A stretch of 64,000 nt of DNA from Dysosmobacter sp. (GTDB lineage Bacteria; Bacillota; Clostridia; Oscillospirales; Oscillospiraceae): NCBI GenBank assembly GCA_026169195.1, contig JAPFEH010000051.1, positions 25,836 through 89,835 on the forward strand. The letters are read 5' to 3'. Both the position numbers and the translations under genes were made by a program. Positions 25,527 through 34,799 of this stretch are shown here, one piece after another (within the stretch, counting starts at the first letter, position 1; every line of letters begins with the position of its first letter). The notes below the pieces were generated by a model that worked only from the letters and a program-made list of their open reading frames with translations, made no database searches and was not told where the DNA came from.

Positions 25527-26226
25527 ACTGATCGTCTGTGAAAAGCTCACCCTCGGCTATGAGGGACAGCCGGTTCTGACCGGTCTGGACCTCACCATCC
25601 GCGCCGGGGATTATCTTTGCATCGTGGGAGACAACGGTTCCGGCAAGTCAACTCTGCTGCGGGGACTGCTGGGACTGATCGTTCCCCAGTCCGGTTCAAT
25701 CCGCCGCGCTCCGGATCTGGAACGGGGGAATCTGGGGTATCTGCCCCAGCAGACCCGCGCGCAAAAGGATTTTCCCGCCACCGTTTTTGAGGTGGTACTC
25801 TCCGGCTTTCTCAGCCGGAAGGGCATCCGCTTCTTTTATTCCGCAGCCCAGAAATCCGAAGCCCTGATGAACATGGGCAAGCTGGGGATCCTGGAACTGA
25901 AAGACCGGAGCTACCGGGACCTGTCCGGCGGTCAGCAGCAGCGGGTCCTGCTGGCCCGCGCCCTGTGCGCCGCCAGCCGCTTATTGATTCTGGACGAACC
26001 GATCACCGGACTGGACCCCGCTGCCGCGCAGGATCTTTATAAGACCCTCTCCTATCTCAATCAGAAAGAGGGCATGGCCATCGTCATGGTGACCCATGAC
26101 CTGAAAGCCGCCCTCCGCAGCGCCCGGACCGTGCTGCATATCGGTCATCGGGGCACCTTCCTCGGTACAGTCGCCGACTATCTCGCCTCGCCTCAGGGGC
26201 GGCGCTTTCAGGAGGCAGACCTATGA
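25513..26226 (+). CDS. znuC: Metal ABC transporter ATP-binding protein
   Basis: This 237-residue ATPase energises a metal-ion importer. It has Walker A GDNGSGKSTL (about 40-49), the Q-loop in LGYLPQQTRAQKDFP, the signature LSGGQQQRVLLARAL and Walker B LLILDEPITGLD, and the H-loop TH. The ATG overlaps the repressor gene by 14 bases, and the downstream permease overlaps by four, so all three are cotranslated. The matching substrate-binding lipoprotein is not in this window. Zinc is the most likely substrate, given the Zur-like regulator. Confidence 0.93.
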   Translation: MNPNELIVCEKLTLGYEGQPVLTGLDLTIRAGDYLCIVGDNGSGKSTLLRGLLGLIVPQSGSIRRAPDLERGNLGYLPQQTRAQKDFPATVFEVVLSGFLSRKGIRFFYSAAQKSEALMNMGKLGILELKDRSYRDLSGGQQQRVLLARALCAASRLLILDEPITGLDPAAAQDLYKTLSYLNQKEGMAIVMVTHDLKAALRSARTVLHIGHRGTFLGTVADYLASPQGRRFQEADL

Positions 26227-27032
26227 ATCTTTTCCAGATGTTCTCCTATCCCTTTATGCAGCGTGCCCTGATCGCCGGCGTGCTGGTGAGCCTGTGCGCC
26301 GCGCTGCTGGGAGTCTCTCTGGTGCTCAAGCGGTACTCCATGATCGGGGACGGGCTGAGCCATGTTTCCTTCGGAGCGCTGGCCATTGCCGTGGCGCTGG
26401 GCGTCACCCCCTTGTGGTTCTCCATTCCGGTGGTGATTCTGGCCGCCTTTTTGCTGCTGCGGGTGGCGGACAATCCCCGCTGGAACAGCGATGCCGCCAT
26501 TGCCGTCATGAGCGCCTCCTCCCTTGCCATCGGCATCATGGTGATCTCCCTGACCACCGGCATGACCACGGATGTGGATAACTATATGTTCGGCAGCGTG
26601 CTGGCCATGACCCGCGCGGATGTCGTGCTCTCCGTGGTGCTGTGCTGCGGCGTACTGACACTGTTTGTCCTGTTTTACCACAAGATTTTCGCCATCACCT
26701 TTGACGAAAATTTTTCCCGCGCCACCGGACTGAAGGTGGGCCGCTACAATACGCTTCTGGCGATTTTGACGGCGCTGACCATTGTGCTGGGGATGCGGAT
26801 GATGGGCGCCATGCTGATCTCCTCTCTGGTGATCTTTCCCGCTCTGACCGCCATGCGCCTGTTCCGCAGCTTCCGGGGCGTGGTGCTCTGCGCCGCGGTC
26901 TCCTCTGTATTCTGCTTCTGCGCAGGTCTGACGATCTCCTTCCTGTTCTCCACACCGGTCGGCGCCACCGTAGTCACGGTCAATCTGGCGCTGTTTCTTC
27001 TCTCCTGCGGAGCACGGCTGCTGCGGCGGTGA
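26223..27032 (+). CDS. znuB: Metal ABC transporter permease
   Basis: This 269-residue permease has about eight membrane helices and belongs to the ABC-3 family. Typical blocks are LLGVSLVLKRYSMIGDGLSH near 27-46, SSLAIGIMVIS near 97-107, and GLKVGRYNTLLAILTALTIV with GAMLISSLVIFPALTAMRLF in the C-terminal half. It forms the membrane channel used with ZnuC. Its start overlaps the znuC stop (ATGA). Length is normal. Confidence 0.93.
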   Translation: MNLFQMFSYPFMQRALIAGVLVSLCAALLGVSLVLKRYSMIGDGLSHVSFGALAIAVALGVTPLWFSIPVVILAAFLLLRVADNPRWNSDAAIAVMSASSLAIGIMVISLTTGMTTDVDNYMFGSVLAMTRADVVLSVVLCCGVLTLFVLFYHKIFAITFDENFSRATGLKVGRYNTLLAILTALTIVLGMRMMGAMLISSLVIFPALTAMRLFRSFRGVVLCAAVSSVFCFCAGLTISFLFSTPVGATVVTVNLALFLLSCGARLLRR

Positions 27033-27054
27033 CGGTCCGGCAGGGTGTATGACC

Positions 27055-27093
27055 GCCGCGGCGTTTCCTGACACGCTTTGGAATCGCCGCGGC
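27055..27093 (+). terminator. Probable terminator after znuB
   Basis: GCCGCGGCG..TTTCC faces GGAA..CGCCGCGGC across an 11-base loop, 22 bases after the znuB stop. The following sequence (AATCCCCTTACTTATTTT) has only scattered Ts. Confidence 0.55.
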
Positions 27094-27131
27094 AATCCCC
27101 TTACTTATTTTAATTAAATGTCAAATTTCTC

Positions 27132-27160
27132 TTGCCTTTTCTATAAAAGCGTGCTATATT
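27132..27160 (+). promoter_or_regulatory. Promoter of the rimP-nusA-infB operon
   Basis: TTGCCT (27132-27137), a 17-base spacer and TATATT (27155-27160) precede the operon leader. Confidence 0.75.
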
Positions 27161-27183
27161 GTTGATACTAGAAAGTGTAAGCT

Positions 27184-27213
27184 GCGGAGTGGGCCCAATG
27201 GTCCGCTCTTTTT
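27184..27213 (+). terminator. Attenuator-like hairpin in the rimP-nusA leader
   Basis: GAGTGG/CCGCTC with an additional GCGGA/TCCGC option forms a hairpin about 25 bases after the predicted transcription start and is followed by TTTTTG. A short hairpin with a T-run is commonly seen in front of this operon in Firmicutes and fits termination control by NusA, the product of the second gene. The regulatory role is inferred. Confidence 0.6.
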
Positions 27214-27278
27214 GTTGGTCATTTTTGCGTGCTTAAAATTTGAAAAAACTGTCAAGTCAAGTAAAGTGAGGTTTGCCT

Positions 27279-27740
27279 ATGAAGAAGATCACAGAACTGA
27301 CTGCCGAACTGGCGGCACCTGCCATTGCGGAACAGGGCTGTACCCTGTGGGACGTCGAGTATGTCAAAGAAGCCGGCACCTGGTATCTGCGGGTCCTTCT
27401 GGACAAGGAGGGCGGCGTGGACATTCTGGACTGCGAGGCCATCTCCCGCAAGCTCTCCGATCTGCTGGACGAGGCGGATCCCATCGAAGGCAGCTACACG
27501 CTGGAAGTCGGCTCCGCCGGCGCCGAGCGGGCCTTGAAGCGCCCCTCTGATTTTCAGCGGTATCTGGGCAGCCCCGTGCTGGTGAAGCTGTACCGGAGTC
27601 TGGACGGCCGGAAGGAATTTGCCGGCCACCTCACCGCTTACGATGAGACCGACGGCAGCATCACCGTCACCGTCGGCAAAGACGCGCTGACCTTTGCCAA
27701 AAAGGATGTGGCGCTTGTCCGCCTGCGGGTGGAGTTTTAA
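27279..27740 (+). CDS. rimP: Ribosome maturation factor RimP
   Basis: RimP (153 residues) assists maturation of the 30S subunit. The N-terminal domain shows GCTLWDVEYVKEAGTWYLRV (about 22-41), then DCEAISRKLSDLLDEADPI and YTLEVGSAGAERALKRPSDF; the last is the family hallmark (normally EVSSPG-xx-RPL). The small C-terminal Sm-like domain follows. The ATG at 27279 has GTGAGG seven bases upstream. It opens the operon that continues with nusA. Confidence 0.94.
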   Translation: MKKITELTAELAAPAIAEQGCTLWDVEYVKEAGTWYLRVLLDKEGGVDILDCEAISRKLSDLLDEADPIEGSYTLEVGSAGAERALKRPSDFQRYLGSPVLVKLYRSLDGRKEFAGHLTAYDETDGSITVTVGKDALTFAKKDVALVRLRVEF

Positions 27741-27800
27741 GAACGGAACCCCTGCGATCTGAAAAGTCGTATTGAAAAAAAGAATAAGGAGAAACAGACA

Positions 27801-28970
27801 ATGAAAGGCAAAAAGCAGAAGGAACCCGCCGGTATGAACCCTGCGGAGATCTTCGCCGCTCTGGCACTCTTGGAAAAAGAGCGGGGAATTCCCCGGACCT
27901 TCATGATGGATAAGATCATTCAGGCCATCACCACCGCCTACAAGCGCGACCACACCGATGTGGAAAACGTCATTGTGGACGTGGATGAAGAGCACCAGAC
28001 GCTGAAGATGTTCGTGCAGAAAAACGTGGTGGACGAGGAGGATTATGTCGACCCCGAAAACGAGCTGACTCTGGCGGAGGCCAAAGCCATCTCCGCCCGC
28101 TATGAGATCGGCGACATCGTGAACATTCCCGTGGACAACACGGAATTCGGCCGCATTGCCGCCGGCAACGGCAAGCAGGTCATCATTCAGGGCCTGCGGG
28201 AAGCCGAGCGCGGCATGGTATATGACGAATACAACTCCAAGCAGCATGAGATCCTCACCGGCGTTGTCACCCGCATCGACCCCCGCAACGGCAACGTATC
28301 TCTGCGCATCGGCACCGGCACCGAGTCCACCGAGGCGCTGCTGATGTCCGGCGAGCAGGTCCCCGGCGAGGAGATGGCAGAGGGCATGCACGTGAAGGTC
28401 TATGTGGTGGACGTCCGCCGTTCCACCCGCGGGCCTCAGATCCTGATTTCCCGGACCCATCCGGGACTGGTCAAGCGCCTGTTCGAGCTGGAGGTCCCCG
28501 AAATCTACGATGGCACCGTGGAGGTGCGCTCCATCGCCCGGGAAGCCGGCAGCCGCACCAAGATGGCTGTCTGGAGCAATGACGAAAATGTGGATCCCAT
28601 CGGCGCCTGCGTCGGTCCCAAGGGTCAGCGGGTAGCTGCCATTGTGGATGAGCTGCGGGGCGAGAAGATCGACATCATCAAATACAGCGAAGATCCCGCC
28701 GCCTTCATCGCCGCCGCGCTGGCTCCCGCCGACGTGCTGGATGTCCGGATGGCAGACGAGGGCAAATCCTGCCGCGTCACCGTTCCCGACGACCAGCTGT
28801 CCCTTGCCATCGGCAAGGAGGGACAGAACGCCCGTCTGGCCGCCCGTCTCACCGGCTATAAAATCGACATCAAGCCGCAGAGCTATCAGGACACCGAAGA
28901 CGAAGCGCCTGTGGACGAAGCCTTGGAAGAAGCGGCGGAAGACGCTTTTGAAGGCGAACTTACCGAATAA
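27801..28970 (+). CDS. nusA: Transcription termination/antitermination factor NusA
   Basis: NusA (389 residues) binds RNA polymerase and nascent RNA and modulates pausing, termination and antitermination. The N-terminal polymerase-binding domain (NPAEIFAALALLEKERGIPR, about 12-31) is followed by an S1 domain (GVVTRIDPRNGNVSLRIG near 155) and two KH domains, with GACVGPKGQRVAAIVDEL near 270-287 and AIGKEGQNARLAARLTGYKI near 335-354. As in other Firmicutes, it lacks the acidic repeats found in proteobacteria. AAGGAG lies nine bases before the ATG at 27801; an internal ATG at codon 12 is a less likely start. Confidence 0.97.
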   Translation: MKGKKQKEPAGMNPAEIFAALALLEKERGIPRTFMMDKIIQAITTAYKRDHTDVENVIVDVDEEHQTLKMFVQKNVVDEEDYVDPENELTLAEAKAISARYEIGDIVNIPVDNTEFGRIAAGNGKQVIIQGLREAERGMVYDEYNSKQHEILTGVVTRIDPRNGNVSLRIGTGTESTEALLMSGEQVPGEEMAEGMHVKVYVVDVRRSTRGPQILISRTHPGLVKRLFELEVPEIYDGTVEVRSIAREAGSRTKMAVWSNDENVDPIGACVGPKGQRVAAIVDELRGEKIDIIKYSEDPAAFIAAALAPADVLDVRMADEGKSCRVTVPDDQLSLAIGKEGQNARLAARLTGYKIDIKPQSYQDTEDEAPVDEALEEAAEDAFEGELTE

Positions 28971-28991
28971 TTGCGGAAAGGCGGTTGCACC

Positions 28992-29270
28992 ATGCCAAAA
29001 GTGAAAAAGATCCCCCAGCGGCAGTGTGTTGGCTGCCGGGAAATGAAGGACAAAAAGGCGCTCCTGCGGGTCGTCCGCTCCCCCGAGGGGGCAGTCAGTC
29101 TGGACTTCGGCGGCAAAAAGCCCGGACGCGGCGCCTATGTATGTCATGATGTGGAGTGCCTGAAGCGGGCGCGGAAAGCCCGTGCGCTGGAGCGGGCCTT
29201 TGAGACCGCCATTCCTCCCGAGGTCTATGACGCCATGGAGGCAGAACTGCGAGGTGCGGATGGACAGTAA
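28992..29270 (+). CDS. ylxR: YlxR/RnpM family RNA-binding protein
   Basis: This 92-residue basic protein carries the YlxR signature QRQCVGCREMKDKKALLRVV (about 8-27) and KKPGRGAYVCHDVECLKRAR. In Bacillus the homologue binds the RNase P RNA and modulates its activity. AAAGGCGG lies upstream of the ATG at 28992. It overlaps the next gene by 11 bases, the classic nusA-operon arrangement. Confidence 0.93.
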   Translation: MPKVKKIPQRQCVGCREMKDKKALLRVVRSPEGAVSLDFGGKKPGRGAYVCHDVECLKRARKARALERAFETAIPPEVYDAMEAELRGADGQ

Positions 29271-29934
29271 CCGGATCCTCTCCCTTCTGGGACTGGCACT
29301 GCGCGGCGGAAATCTGGCAGTGGGCGAAGAACCTGTGGAAGCCGTTGCCCGTGCCCGGGACGCCCGGGTGCTGCTGCTGGCTTCCGACGCAGCGGACAAT
29401 ACCCGCCGTCGGGTGGAGCATTTTGCACAGGCCGGTCAATGCCTGTGGCTCCGCATCCCCTTTACCAAAGCAGAGCTGGGGCAGGCCGTGGGCCGTTCCT
29501 CCGCCGCCATTGCCGCAGTCACGGATATCGGGCTGGCAACTGCTGTTGTCCGCCGGCTGGCGGAGCTGGATCCCGCACGATACGACGAAGCCGCCGCCAA
29601 GCTGGAACTGAAGGCAAAGCGGGCTGCCGAGCGCAAAGCCGAGCAGGCTGCCCATGAAAAAAATCTGCGGCAGGGAAAGCGCAAGCCCAAAAAGGCTCCG
29701 CTTCAGGAGCCGGAACCTCCGCAGCAGCCGCTCCCCGCAGCCGGCTCCGCTCCCCGAACCGCTTCCAAACGCACCGCGGTCCCTTCCCGCCGTCCCAACC
29801 AAACCGGCGGACGCCCCCGCACCGCCGGAGGAGGCCGTTCAAAGCCGCGGACCGCTCCCAACCCCTATGCACACAGCCGCCCCGTCAAAAAAGGAAAGGG
29901 GTCCTTCCGCAAAAAGGAATCCCAAGGGCGCTGA
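29260..29934 (+). CDS. L7Ae/L30e family RNA-binding protein with a long basic tail
   Basis: The first 95 residues form an L7Ae-type K-turn RNA-binding domain (SLLGLALRGGNLAVGEEPVE, then VLLLASDAADNTRRRVEHFA and AVGRSSAAIAAVTDIGLATA), the YlxQ protein of the nusA operon. The usual protein is about 100 residues; this one has 224. The extra part starts with a charged helix (AAKLELKAKRAAERKAEQAA, about 110-129) and ends in a Pro/Arg/Lys-rich disordered tail. The ATG at 29260 overlaps ylxR. The tail could give extra RNA or ribosome binding; this is inference. Confidence 0.88.
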   Translation: MDSNRILSLLGLALRGGNLAVGEEPVEAVARARDARVLLLASDAADNTRRRVEHFAQAGQCLWLRIPFTKAELGQAVGRSSAAIAAVTDIGLATAVVRRLAELDPARYDEAAAKLELKAKRAAERKAEQAAHEKNLRQGKRKPKKAPLQEPEPPQQPLPAAGSAPRTASKRTAVPSRRPNQTGGRPRTAGGGRSKPRTAPNPYAHSRPVKKGKGSFRKKESQGR

Positions 29935-29968
29935 CTTTATAAATTCCCCCGAAAATGAGGTGTTTTGA

Positions 29969-32356
29969 TTGGCTATTGAAAAATACAGGGTTCATGAAGT
30001 GGCAAAGGACTTCGGTCTGCCCACCAAGATCATTGTGGAGATCCTGACCAAGTATGCAGCCGCTCCCAAGAACCATATGCAGGTCCTCACCGACCATGAG
30101 CTGTCTGTGATCTTCGATTATCTGACTCAGCACAACCAGGTATCCGGCATTCAGGTCATCTATGCCGATACCCAGCCCCGGCCTCAGGAGCAGCGGGCAG
30201 CCAAGCCTGCAGCCGCTTCCCAGCAGGCGGCGCAGCCCCAGCACAAGCCTGCCGGCAGGCAGCCGGAGCAGCACCGCCCCGCAGCGCCGCAGGCTCCTGC
30301 TCCGGCAGCACAGGCTTCCCGAAAGCCCGCGGAGCCTGCCAAGCAGCCGGTGGTGCAGCAGCCCACCACCCGCATCCCCCAGAAAAAGATCGTCGATACC
30401 CGGAAGGGCGGCGATGTGAACCTCGCCAAGTATGACGAGCGTCTGGAGGATCTGGGCGGCGAGCGCGGCGCGCGGATGCAGAAGCAGGGCGGCAAGGAAA
30501 AGTTCCGCAACAACCAGCGCCGCAACAACGCGACCTTCTCCAACAAGCGCCGGCAGGATGAGGCCGAGCGTATGCGCCGCCTCCAGCTGGAGATTGCGAA
30601 AAAGGCGCCTGTGAAAGTCCAGATCCCCGATGAGATCAGCGTCGGCGAGCTGGCCAGCCGCATGAAAAAAACCGGCGCCGAGGTGGTCAAATGCCTGATG
30701 AAAAACGGCATCATGGCCTCTCTCAGCCAGATCATCGACTTTGATACCGCCGCCATCATCGCAGAAGAGATGGGCTGCAAGGTCGAAAAAGAAGTCGTGG
30801 TCACCATTGAGGAAAAACTCATCGACGTCTCCGAAGATAAAGCGGAGGATCTGGTTCCCCGCGCTCCCGTTGTGGTGGTCATGGGTCACGTTGACCACGG
30901 CAAAACCTCCCTGCTGGATACCATCCGCAACACCAGTGTAGCCTCCGGCGAAGCCGGCGGCATCACCCAGCACATCGGCGCCTATCAGACCCGGATCAAC
31001 GGAAAGCCCATCACCTTCCTTGACACCCCGGGCCACGAGGCCTTTACCTCCATGCGCGCCCGCGGCGCCATGGTCACCGACATCGCCATTTTGATGGTGG
31101 CCGCGGATGACGGCATTATGCCCCAGACCATCGAATCCATCAACCACGCCAAGGCGGCCGGCATTCCCATTATCGTGGCGATCAACAAGATCGACAAGGA
31201 CAGCGCCAACCCCGACCGCGTGCTCCAGCAGCTGACCGAGCACGGTCTGGTGCCCGAGGACTGGGGCGGCGACACCATTTGCTGCAAGGTTTCCGCCAAG
31301 AAGAACATCGGCATTGACAATCTGCTGGAAATGGTGACGCTGACTGCCGAGATGGCAGAGCTGAAGGCCAACCCCAACCGGGCGGGTCAGGGCACCGTCA
31401 TCGAGTCCCGGCTGGATAAGGGCCGCGGCCCCGTGGCAACCCTGCTGGTGCAGAACGGCACCTTGAAGCAGGGCGACATCATCATTGCAGGCACCGCCGT
31501 TGGCCGTGTCCGTACCATGATGGACTATAAGGGCGCCCGTCTTACCGAGGCCGGTCCCTCTGTCCCCGTGGAGATCGCCGGTCTTTCCGAGGCTCCTGTC
31601 GGCGGCAGCCCCTTCTTCGCCGTGGCGGATGAGCGCATGGCCCGCGAGCTGGTGGAGCAGCGCAAGGCGGAAGAAAAGGCCAAGATGCTGGCTCCCACCC
31701 AGAAGGTTTCCTTGGAGAACCTGTTTGACCAGATTCAGGCCGGCGAGCGCAAGGAGCTGGCACTGATCGTCAAGGCAGACGTGCAGGGCAGTGTGGAGGC
31801 TGTGAAATCCTCTTTGGAAAAGCTCAGCAACGACGAGGTCAACGTTCGTGTGATCCATGGCGGCGTCGGCGCCATCAACGAATCCGACGTGATGCTGGCT
31901 GCCTCCTCTAACGCCATCATCGTGGGCTTTAACGTGCGTCCTGACGCCGCAGCCCGGGAAAGCGCCGTTCGCCAAAATGTGGATATGCGGATGTACCGGG
32001 TCATTTATGACGCCATCGACGAAATCGAAGCTGCCATGAAGGGCATGCTGGCGCCGCAGTACCGCGAGGTGGTTCTGGGACACGCGGAAGTCCGTCAGAC
32101 CTATAAGGTCTCCGGCATCGGCACAGTGGCAGGCTGCTATGTGCAGGACGGCAAGATCGTCCGGGCCTGCTCCGTCCGCGTGGTGCGGGACGGCATCGTG
32201 ATCCACGAGGGCAGTCTGGCCTCTTTGAAGCGGTTCAAGGACGATGCCAAGGAGGTCCAGCAGCGCTTTGAATGCGGCTTGACCGTTGAAAAGTTCAACG
32301 ACATCAAGGAAGGCGACATTATCGAGGGATATACCATGGAGGAGATCCCCAGATAA
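29969..32356 (+). CDS. infB: Translation initiation factor IF-2
   Basis: IF-2 (795 residues) is the GTPase that brings initiator tRNA to the 30S subunit. The N-terminal 200 residues contain one IF2-N motif and a Gln/Pro/Ala-rich spacer; a second IF2-N motif lies just before the GTPase domain. G1 is [14 protein letters not shown] at about 305-318, G3 is [10 protein letters not shown] and G4 is NKIDK. Domains II to IV follow to the C-terminus. The start codon is TTG at 29969, with GAGG eight bases upstream; no in-frame ATG is near. It is the fifth gene of the operon. Confidence 0.97.
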   Translation: MAIEKYRVHEVAKDFGLPTKIIVEILTKYAAAPKNHMQVLTDHELSVIFDYLTQHNQVSGIQVIYADTQPRPQEQRAAKPAAASQQAAQPQHKPAGRQPEQHRPAAPQAPAPAAQASRKPAEPAKQPVVQQPTTRIPQKKIVDTRKGGDVNLAKYDERLEDLGGERGARMQKQGGKEKFRNNQRRNNATFSNKRRQDEAERMRRLQLEIAKKAPVKVQIPDEISVGELASRMKKTGAEVVKCLMKNGIMASLSQIIDFDTAAIIAEEMGCKVEKEVVVTIEEKLIDVSEDKAEDLVPRAPVVVVMGHVDHGKTSLLDTIRNTSVASGEAGGITQHIGAYQTRINGKPITFLDTPGHEAFTSMRARGAMVTDIAILMVAADDGIMPQTIESINHAKAAGIPIIVAINKIDKDSANPDRVLQQLTEHGLVPEDWGGDTICCKVSAKKNIGIDNLLEMVTLTAEMAELKANPNRAGQGTVIESRLDKGRGPVATLLVQNGTLKQGDIIIAGTAVGRVRTMMDYKGARLTEAGPSVPVEIAGLSEAPVGGSPFFAVADERMARELVEQRKAEEKAKMLAPTQKVSLENLFDQIQAGERKELALIVKADVQGSVEAVKSSLEKLSNDEVNVRVIHGGVGAINESDVMLAASSNAIIVGFNVRPDAAARESAVRQNVDMRMYRVIYDAIDEIEAAMKGMLAPQYREVVLGHAEVRQTYKVSGIGTVAGCYVQDGKIVRACSVRVVRDGIVIHEGSLASLKRFKDDAKEVQQRFECGLTVEKFNDIKEGDIIEGYTMEEIPR

Positions 32357-32393
32357 TGATGCGCTGACCGCTGGTTACAATCAGACATCACAC

Positions 32394-32421
32394 AGGGGCG
32401 GCGACCGCGTCGCCGCCCCTG
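32394..32421 (+). terminator. GC-rich hairpin between infB and rbfA
   Basis: AGGGGCGGCGAC/GTCGCCGCCCCT forms a perfect 12-base-pair hairpin 37 bases after infB, followed by GTTCCTTTCCC. The T-run is interrupted, so this may be a partial terminator or an RNA processing site. Further short hairpins (32484-32525) lie before rbfA. Confidence 0.5.
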
Positions 32422-32547
32422 TTCCTTTCCCTTTCTGAAACTGCGGCGCACAGCAGTTCCTGCCAGACCCGCCGCATCCAATGCGCCCCGCCAAAGGGGC
32501 ATCATCCCCGCTCCCGGATCGGGAGCATATAAGGAGGTTCATGATCC

Positions 32548-32940
32548 ATGCCAAGCAATCGAATCGGCCGCATCAACGAAGAGATCCAGCGGGAGCTGGC
32601 CAGCCAGCTCCGCCAACTGAAGGACCCCCGTGTCTCGCAGGTCGGGATGGTCTCCATCACCCGTGTGGACACCACCAGTGACCTGCGGTTTTCCAAAGTC
32701 TTTGTCAGCGTATTGGACAAAAGCCGCGAAAAAGATGTGCTGAAAGGCCTGAAATCCGCCTCCGGCTTTCTGCGGCGGGAGCTGGGCCGCGCCCTGCAGC
32801 TGCGCTATACGCCGGAGCTGCAGTTCATCGGCGACGATTCCATCCAGTACGGCGCCCACATTCTGGAGGTCCTGCGGGATCCGGAAAAGGTCAAGCCCGT
32901 CAATCCCGATAATGACGCCGTACTGCCCGAGGAGGAATGA
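32548..32940 (+). CDS. rbfA: 30S ribosome-binding factor RbfA
   Basis: RbfA (130 residues) is a KH-like RNA-binding protein needed for late maturation of the 16S rRNA 5' end. It has the family pattern: RIGRINEEIQRELASQLRQL (about 5-24), VSITRVDTTSDLRFSKVFVS and a final ELQFIGDDSIQYGAHILEVL. AAGGAGG lies eleven bases before the ATG. It is 191 bases from infB and two bases from the next gene. Confidence 0.95.
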   Translation: MPSNRIGRINEEIQRELASQLRQLKDPRVSQVGMVSITRVDTTSDLRFSKVFVSVLDKSREKDVLKGLKSASGFLRRELGRALQLRYTPELQFIGDDSIQYGAHILEVLRDPEKVKPVNPDNDAVLPEEE

Positions 32941-32942
32941 CG

Positions 32943-33899
32943 ATGCTGACTGCCGCCGAGACCGCCGCACTGCTGAAAACCTTTGACAATGTGCTGATCC
33001 TCACCCACGTCCGCCCGGACGGGGACACCGTCGGCTGCGCCGCGGCCCTGTGCGCCGGTCTGCGCGCACTGGGGAAAACCGCGTATCTGCTGCCGAATCC
33101 CGGTCTGACCGATACCACCGCGCCCTATCTGCTCCCCTACGCCGCTCCGGAGGACTTCACGCCGGAGCGGGTCGTGTCCACGGATATCGCAACCGTAGGG
33201 CTGTTTCCGGAGAATGCCATGCCTTATGCCGGACGGGTGGATCTGGCCATTGACCATCATCCTTCCTTTGAGCATTTCGGCAAAGCCAACGCGGTCCGTC
33301 CGGAGGCTGCCGCCTGCGGCGAACTGATTTATGACATTCTGGCTGCTCTGGGACCCATCACTCCGGAAATGGCGCTGTCCCTTTACACGGCTGTCTCCAC
33401 GGACACCGGCTGCTTTGCCTATTCCAACACCACCCCCCACACCCATCGTGTGGCAGCGGCCCTGATGGAGACCGGTATCGACTACCGCAGCGTCAACAAG
33501 CTCTTTTTCCAGACCAAGACCCGAAAGCGGATGCAGCTGGAGGGCGCTATGCTGGCAGATATGGAATTTTACGATCGGGATCGGGTGGCCGTCCTTTCCG
33601 TCCCCATGTCCCTGATGGAGCAGGTCCATGCCACGGAAAGCGACGCCGAGGACCTGAGCGCTCTGGGCGGCCAGATTCAGGGCGTGGACTGCGCCGTCAC
33701 CATGCGGGAGCTGCGTTCCGGAGTCTGGAAGCTGTCCGTGCGCACCGGCCCGCGGATCAACGCCAGCAGCGTCTGCCGGGCATTGGGCGGCGGCGGCCAT
33801 GCCGCGGCGGCCGGCTGCACGGTTGAAGCCGACTACGCAGAAGCCAAGCGCCGCATTCTGGCAGCGATCGCACAGACGGCACCCGACTTCGTGGAATAA
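32943..33899 (+). CDS. nrnA: DHH/DHHA1 phosphoesterase (NrnA-like oligoribonuclease / pAp phosphatase)
   Basis: This 318-residue enzyme degrades 2- to 5-mer RNA and dephosphorylates pAp in the cytoplasm, using manganese. The DHH domain has LTHVRPDGDTVGCA (about 21-34) and the namesake DHH in AIDHHPSFEHFGKANAVR (about 102-119); the DHHA1 domain ends in ALGGGGHAAAAGCTVEADY. The ATG at 32943 was preferred over one two codons earlier because GGAGG is then seven bases away. The position after rbfA is conserved in Firmicutes. Confidence 0.93.
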   Translation: MLTAAETAALLKTFDNVLILTHVRPDGDTVGCAAALCAGLRALGKTAYLLPNPGLTDTTAPYLLPYAAPEDFTPERVVSTDIATVGLFPENAMPYAGRVDLAIDHHPSFEHFGKANAVRPEAAACGELIYDILAALGPITPEMALSLYTAVSTDTGCFAYSNTTPHTHRVAAALMETGIDYRSVNKLFFQTKTRKRMQLEGAMLADMEFYDRDRVAVLSVPMSLMEQVHATESDAEDLSALGGQIQGVDCAVTMRELRSGVWKLSVRTGPRINASSVCRALGGGGHAAAAGCTVEADYAEAKRRILAAIAQTAPDFVE

Positions 33900-33928
33900 G
33901 AACCACCCCCAACAAAGGAGATATTTCC

Positions 33929-34795
33929 ATGCCAAACGGCATCCTCATCATTGATAAGCCCGCTGACTGGACCAGCATGGACGTCTGCGCCAAGCTGCGG
34001 GGCATTCTGCGGGAAAAGCGGGTGGGCCACGGCGGCACACTGGATCCCATGGCCACCGGTGTGCTTCCGGTCTTTGTGGGGCAGGCGACCCGCGCCGTAG
34101 AATTTGCGGAGAACAGCCGGAAAGAATACGTGGCCGGCCTGCGTCTGGGGCAGGTGACCAACACACAGGACACATCCGGAGACATTCTGGAGACCCGTCC
34201 CGTCACGGTCAGCCGGACCGATGTGGCAGCTGCCCTCCAGCGCTTTCTGGGGGAGATCCAGCAGATCCCTCCCATGTACTCTGCCATCAAGATCGGCGGG
34301 CAAAAGCTCTATGATCTCGCGCGGAAGGGCAAGGAGGTGGCGCGTCCCCCGCGGCCGGTCACCATTTATGAGCTGGAGCTTTTGGAACAGGTCAGCGAGA
34401 CGGACTTCCGTTTCCGCTGCGTCTGCTCCAAGGGCACCTATATCCGCACCCTCTGCCACGATATCGGGCAGGCTCTGGGCTGCGGCGGCACGCTGTACAG
34501 CCTGCGCCGCACCATGGCGGCGGGCTTTACCTTGGAGCAGGCCGTTTCGATTCAGGCTGTGCAGGAACACGGCGAAGCCCTGCTGCTGCCCGCGGACAGT
34601 CTCTTTGTCCAGTATCCGCTTCTGCCGCTTTCGTCGGACAGACAGGAAAAGCGGGTCCGCTGCGGCAATCCCATTCCCATGCCGTCTCTTCCGGACGGCA
34701 CTTACCGCGTCTGCGGTCAGGACGGCACCTTTCTCTGTCTCTCTCAGGCAAAAGACGGCACCCTGACCTCGATCAAGAACTTCTTTGGAGCGTAA
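33929..34795 (+). CDS. truB: tRNA pseudouridine-55 synthase TruB
   Basis: TruB (288 residues) makes pseudouridine 55 in the T-loop of all tRNAs. The catalytic motif GGTLDPMATGVLPVFVG (about 37-53) contains the nucleophilic Asp; IPPMYSAIKIGGQKLYDLAR and CSKGTYIRTLCHDIGQALGC are the other family blocks. A short C-terminal PUA-like region follows. AAAGGAG lies eight bases before the ATG. The gene is four bases from ribF. Confidence 0.96.
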   Translation: MPNGILIIDKPADWTSMDVCAKLRGILREKRVGHGGTLDPMATGVLPVFVGQATRAVEFAENSRKEYVAGLRLGQVTNTQDTSGDILETRPVTVSRTDVAAALQRFLGEIQQIPPMYSAIKIGGQKLYDLARKGKEVARPPRPVTIYELELLEQVSETDFRFRCVCSKGTYIRTLCHDIGQALGCGGTLYSLRRTMAAGFTLEQAVSIQAVQEHGEALLLPADSLFVQYPLLPLSSDRQEKRVRCGNPIPMPSLPDGTYRVCGQDGTFLCLSQAKDGTLTSIKNFFGA

Positions 34796-34799
34796 CGAT

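Noticed and set aside
29885..32206. Long open frame antisense to infB
   Set aside because: Same reason as for the ftsH antisense frame: infB is certain, and the opposite frame gives a low-complexity product with no start signals.
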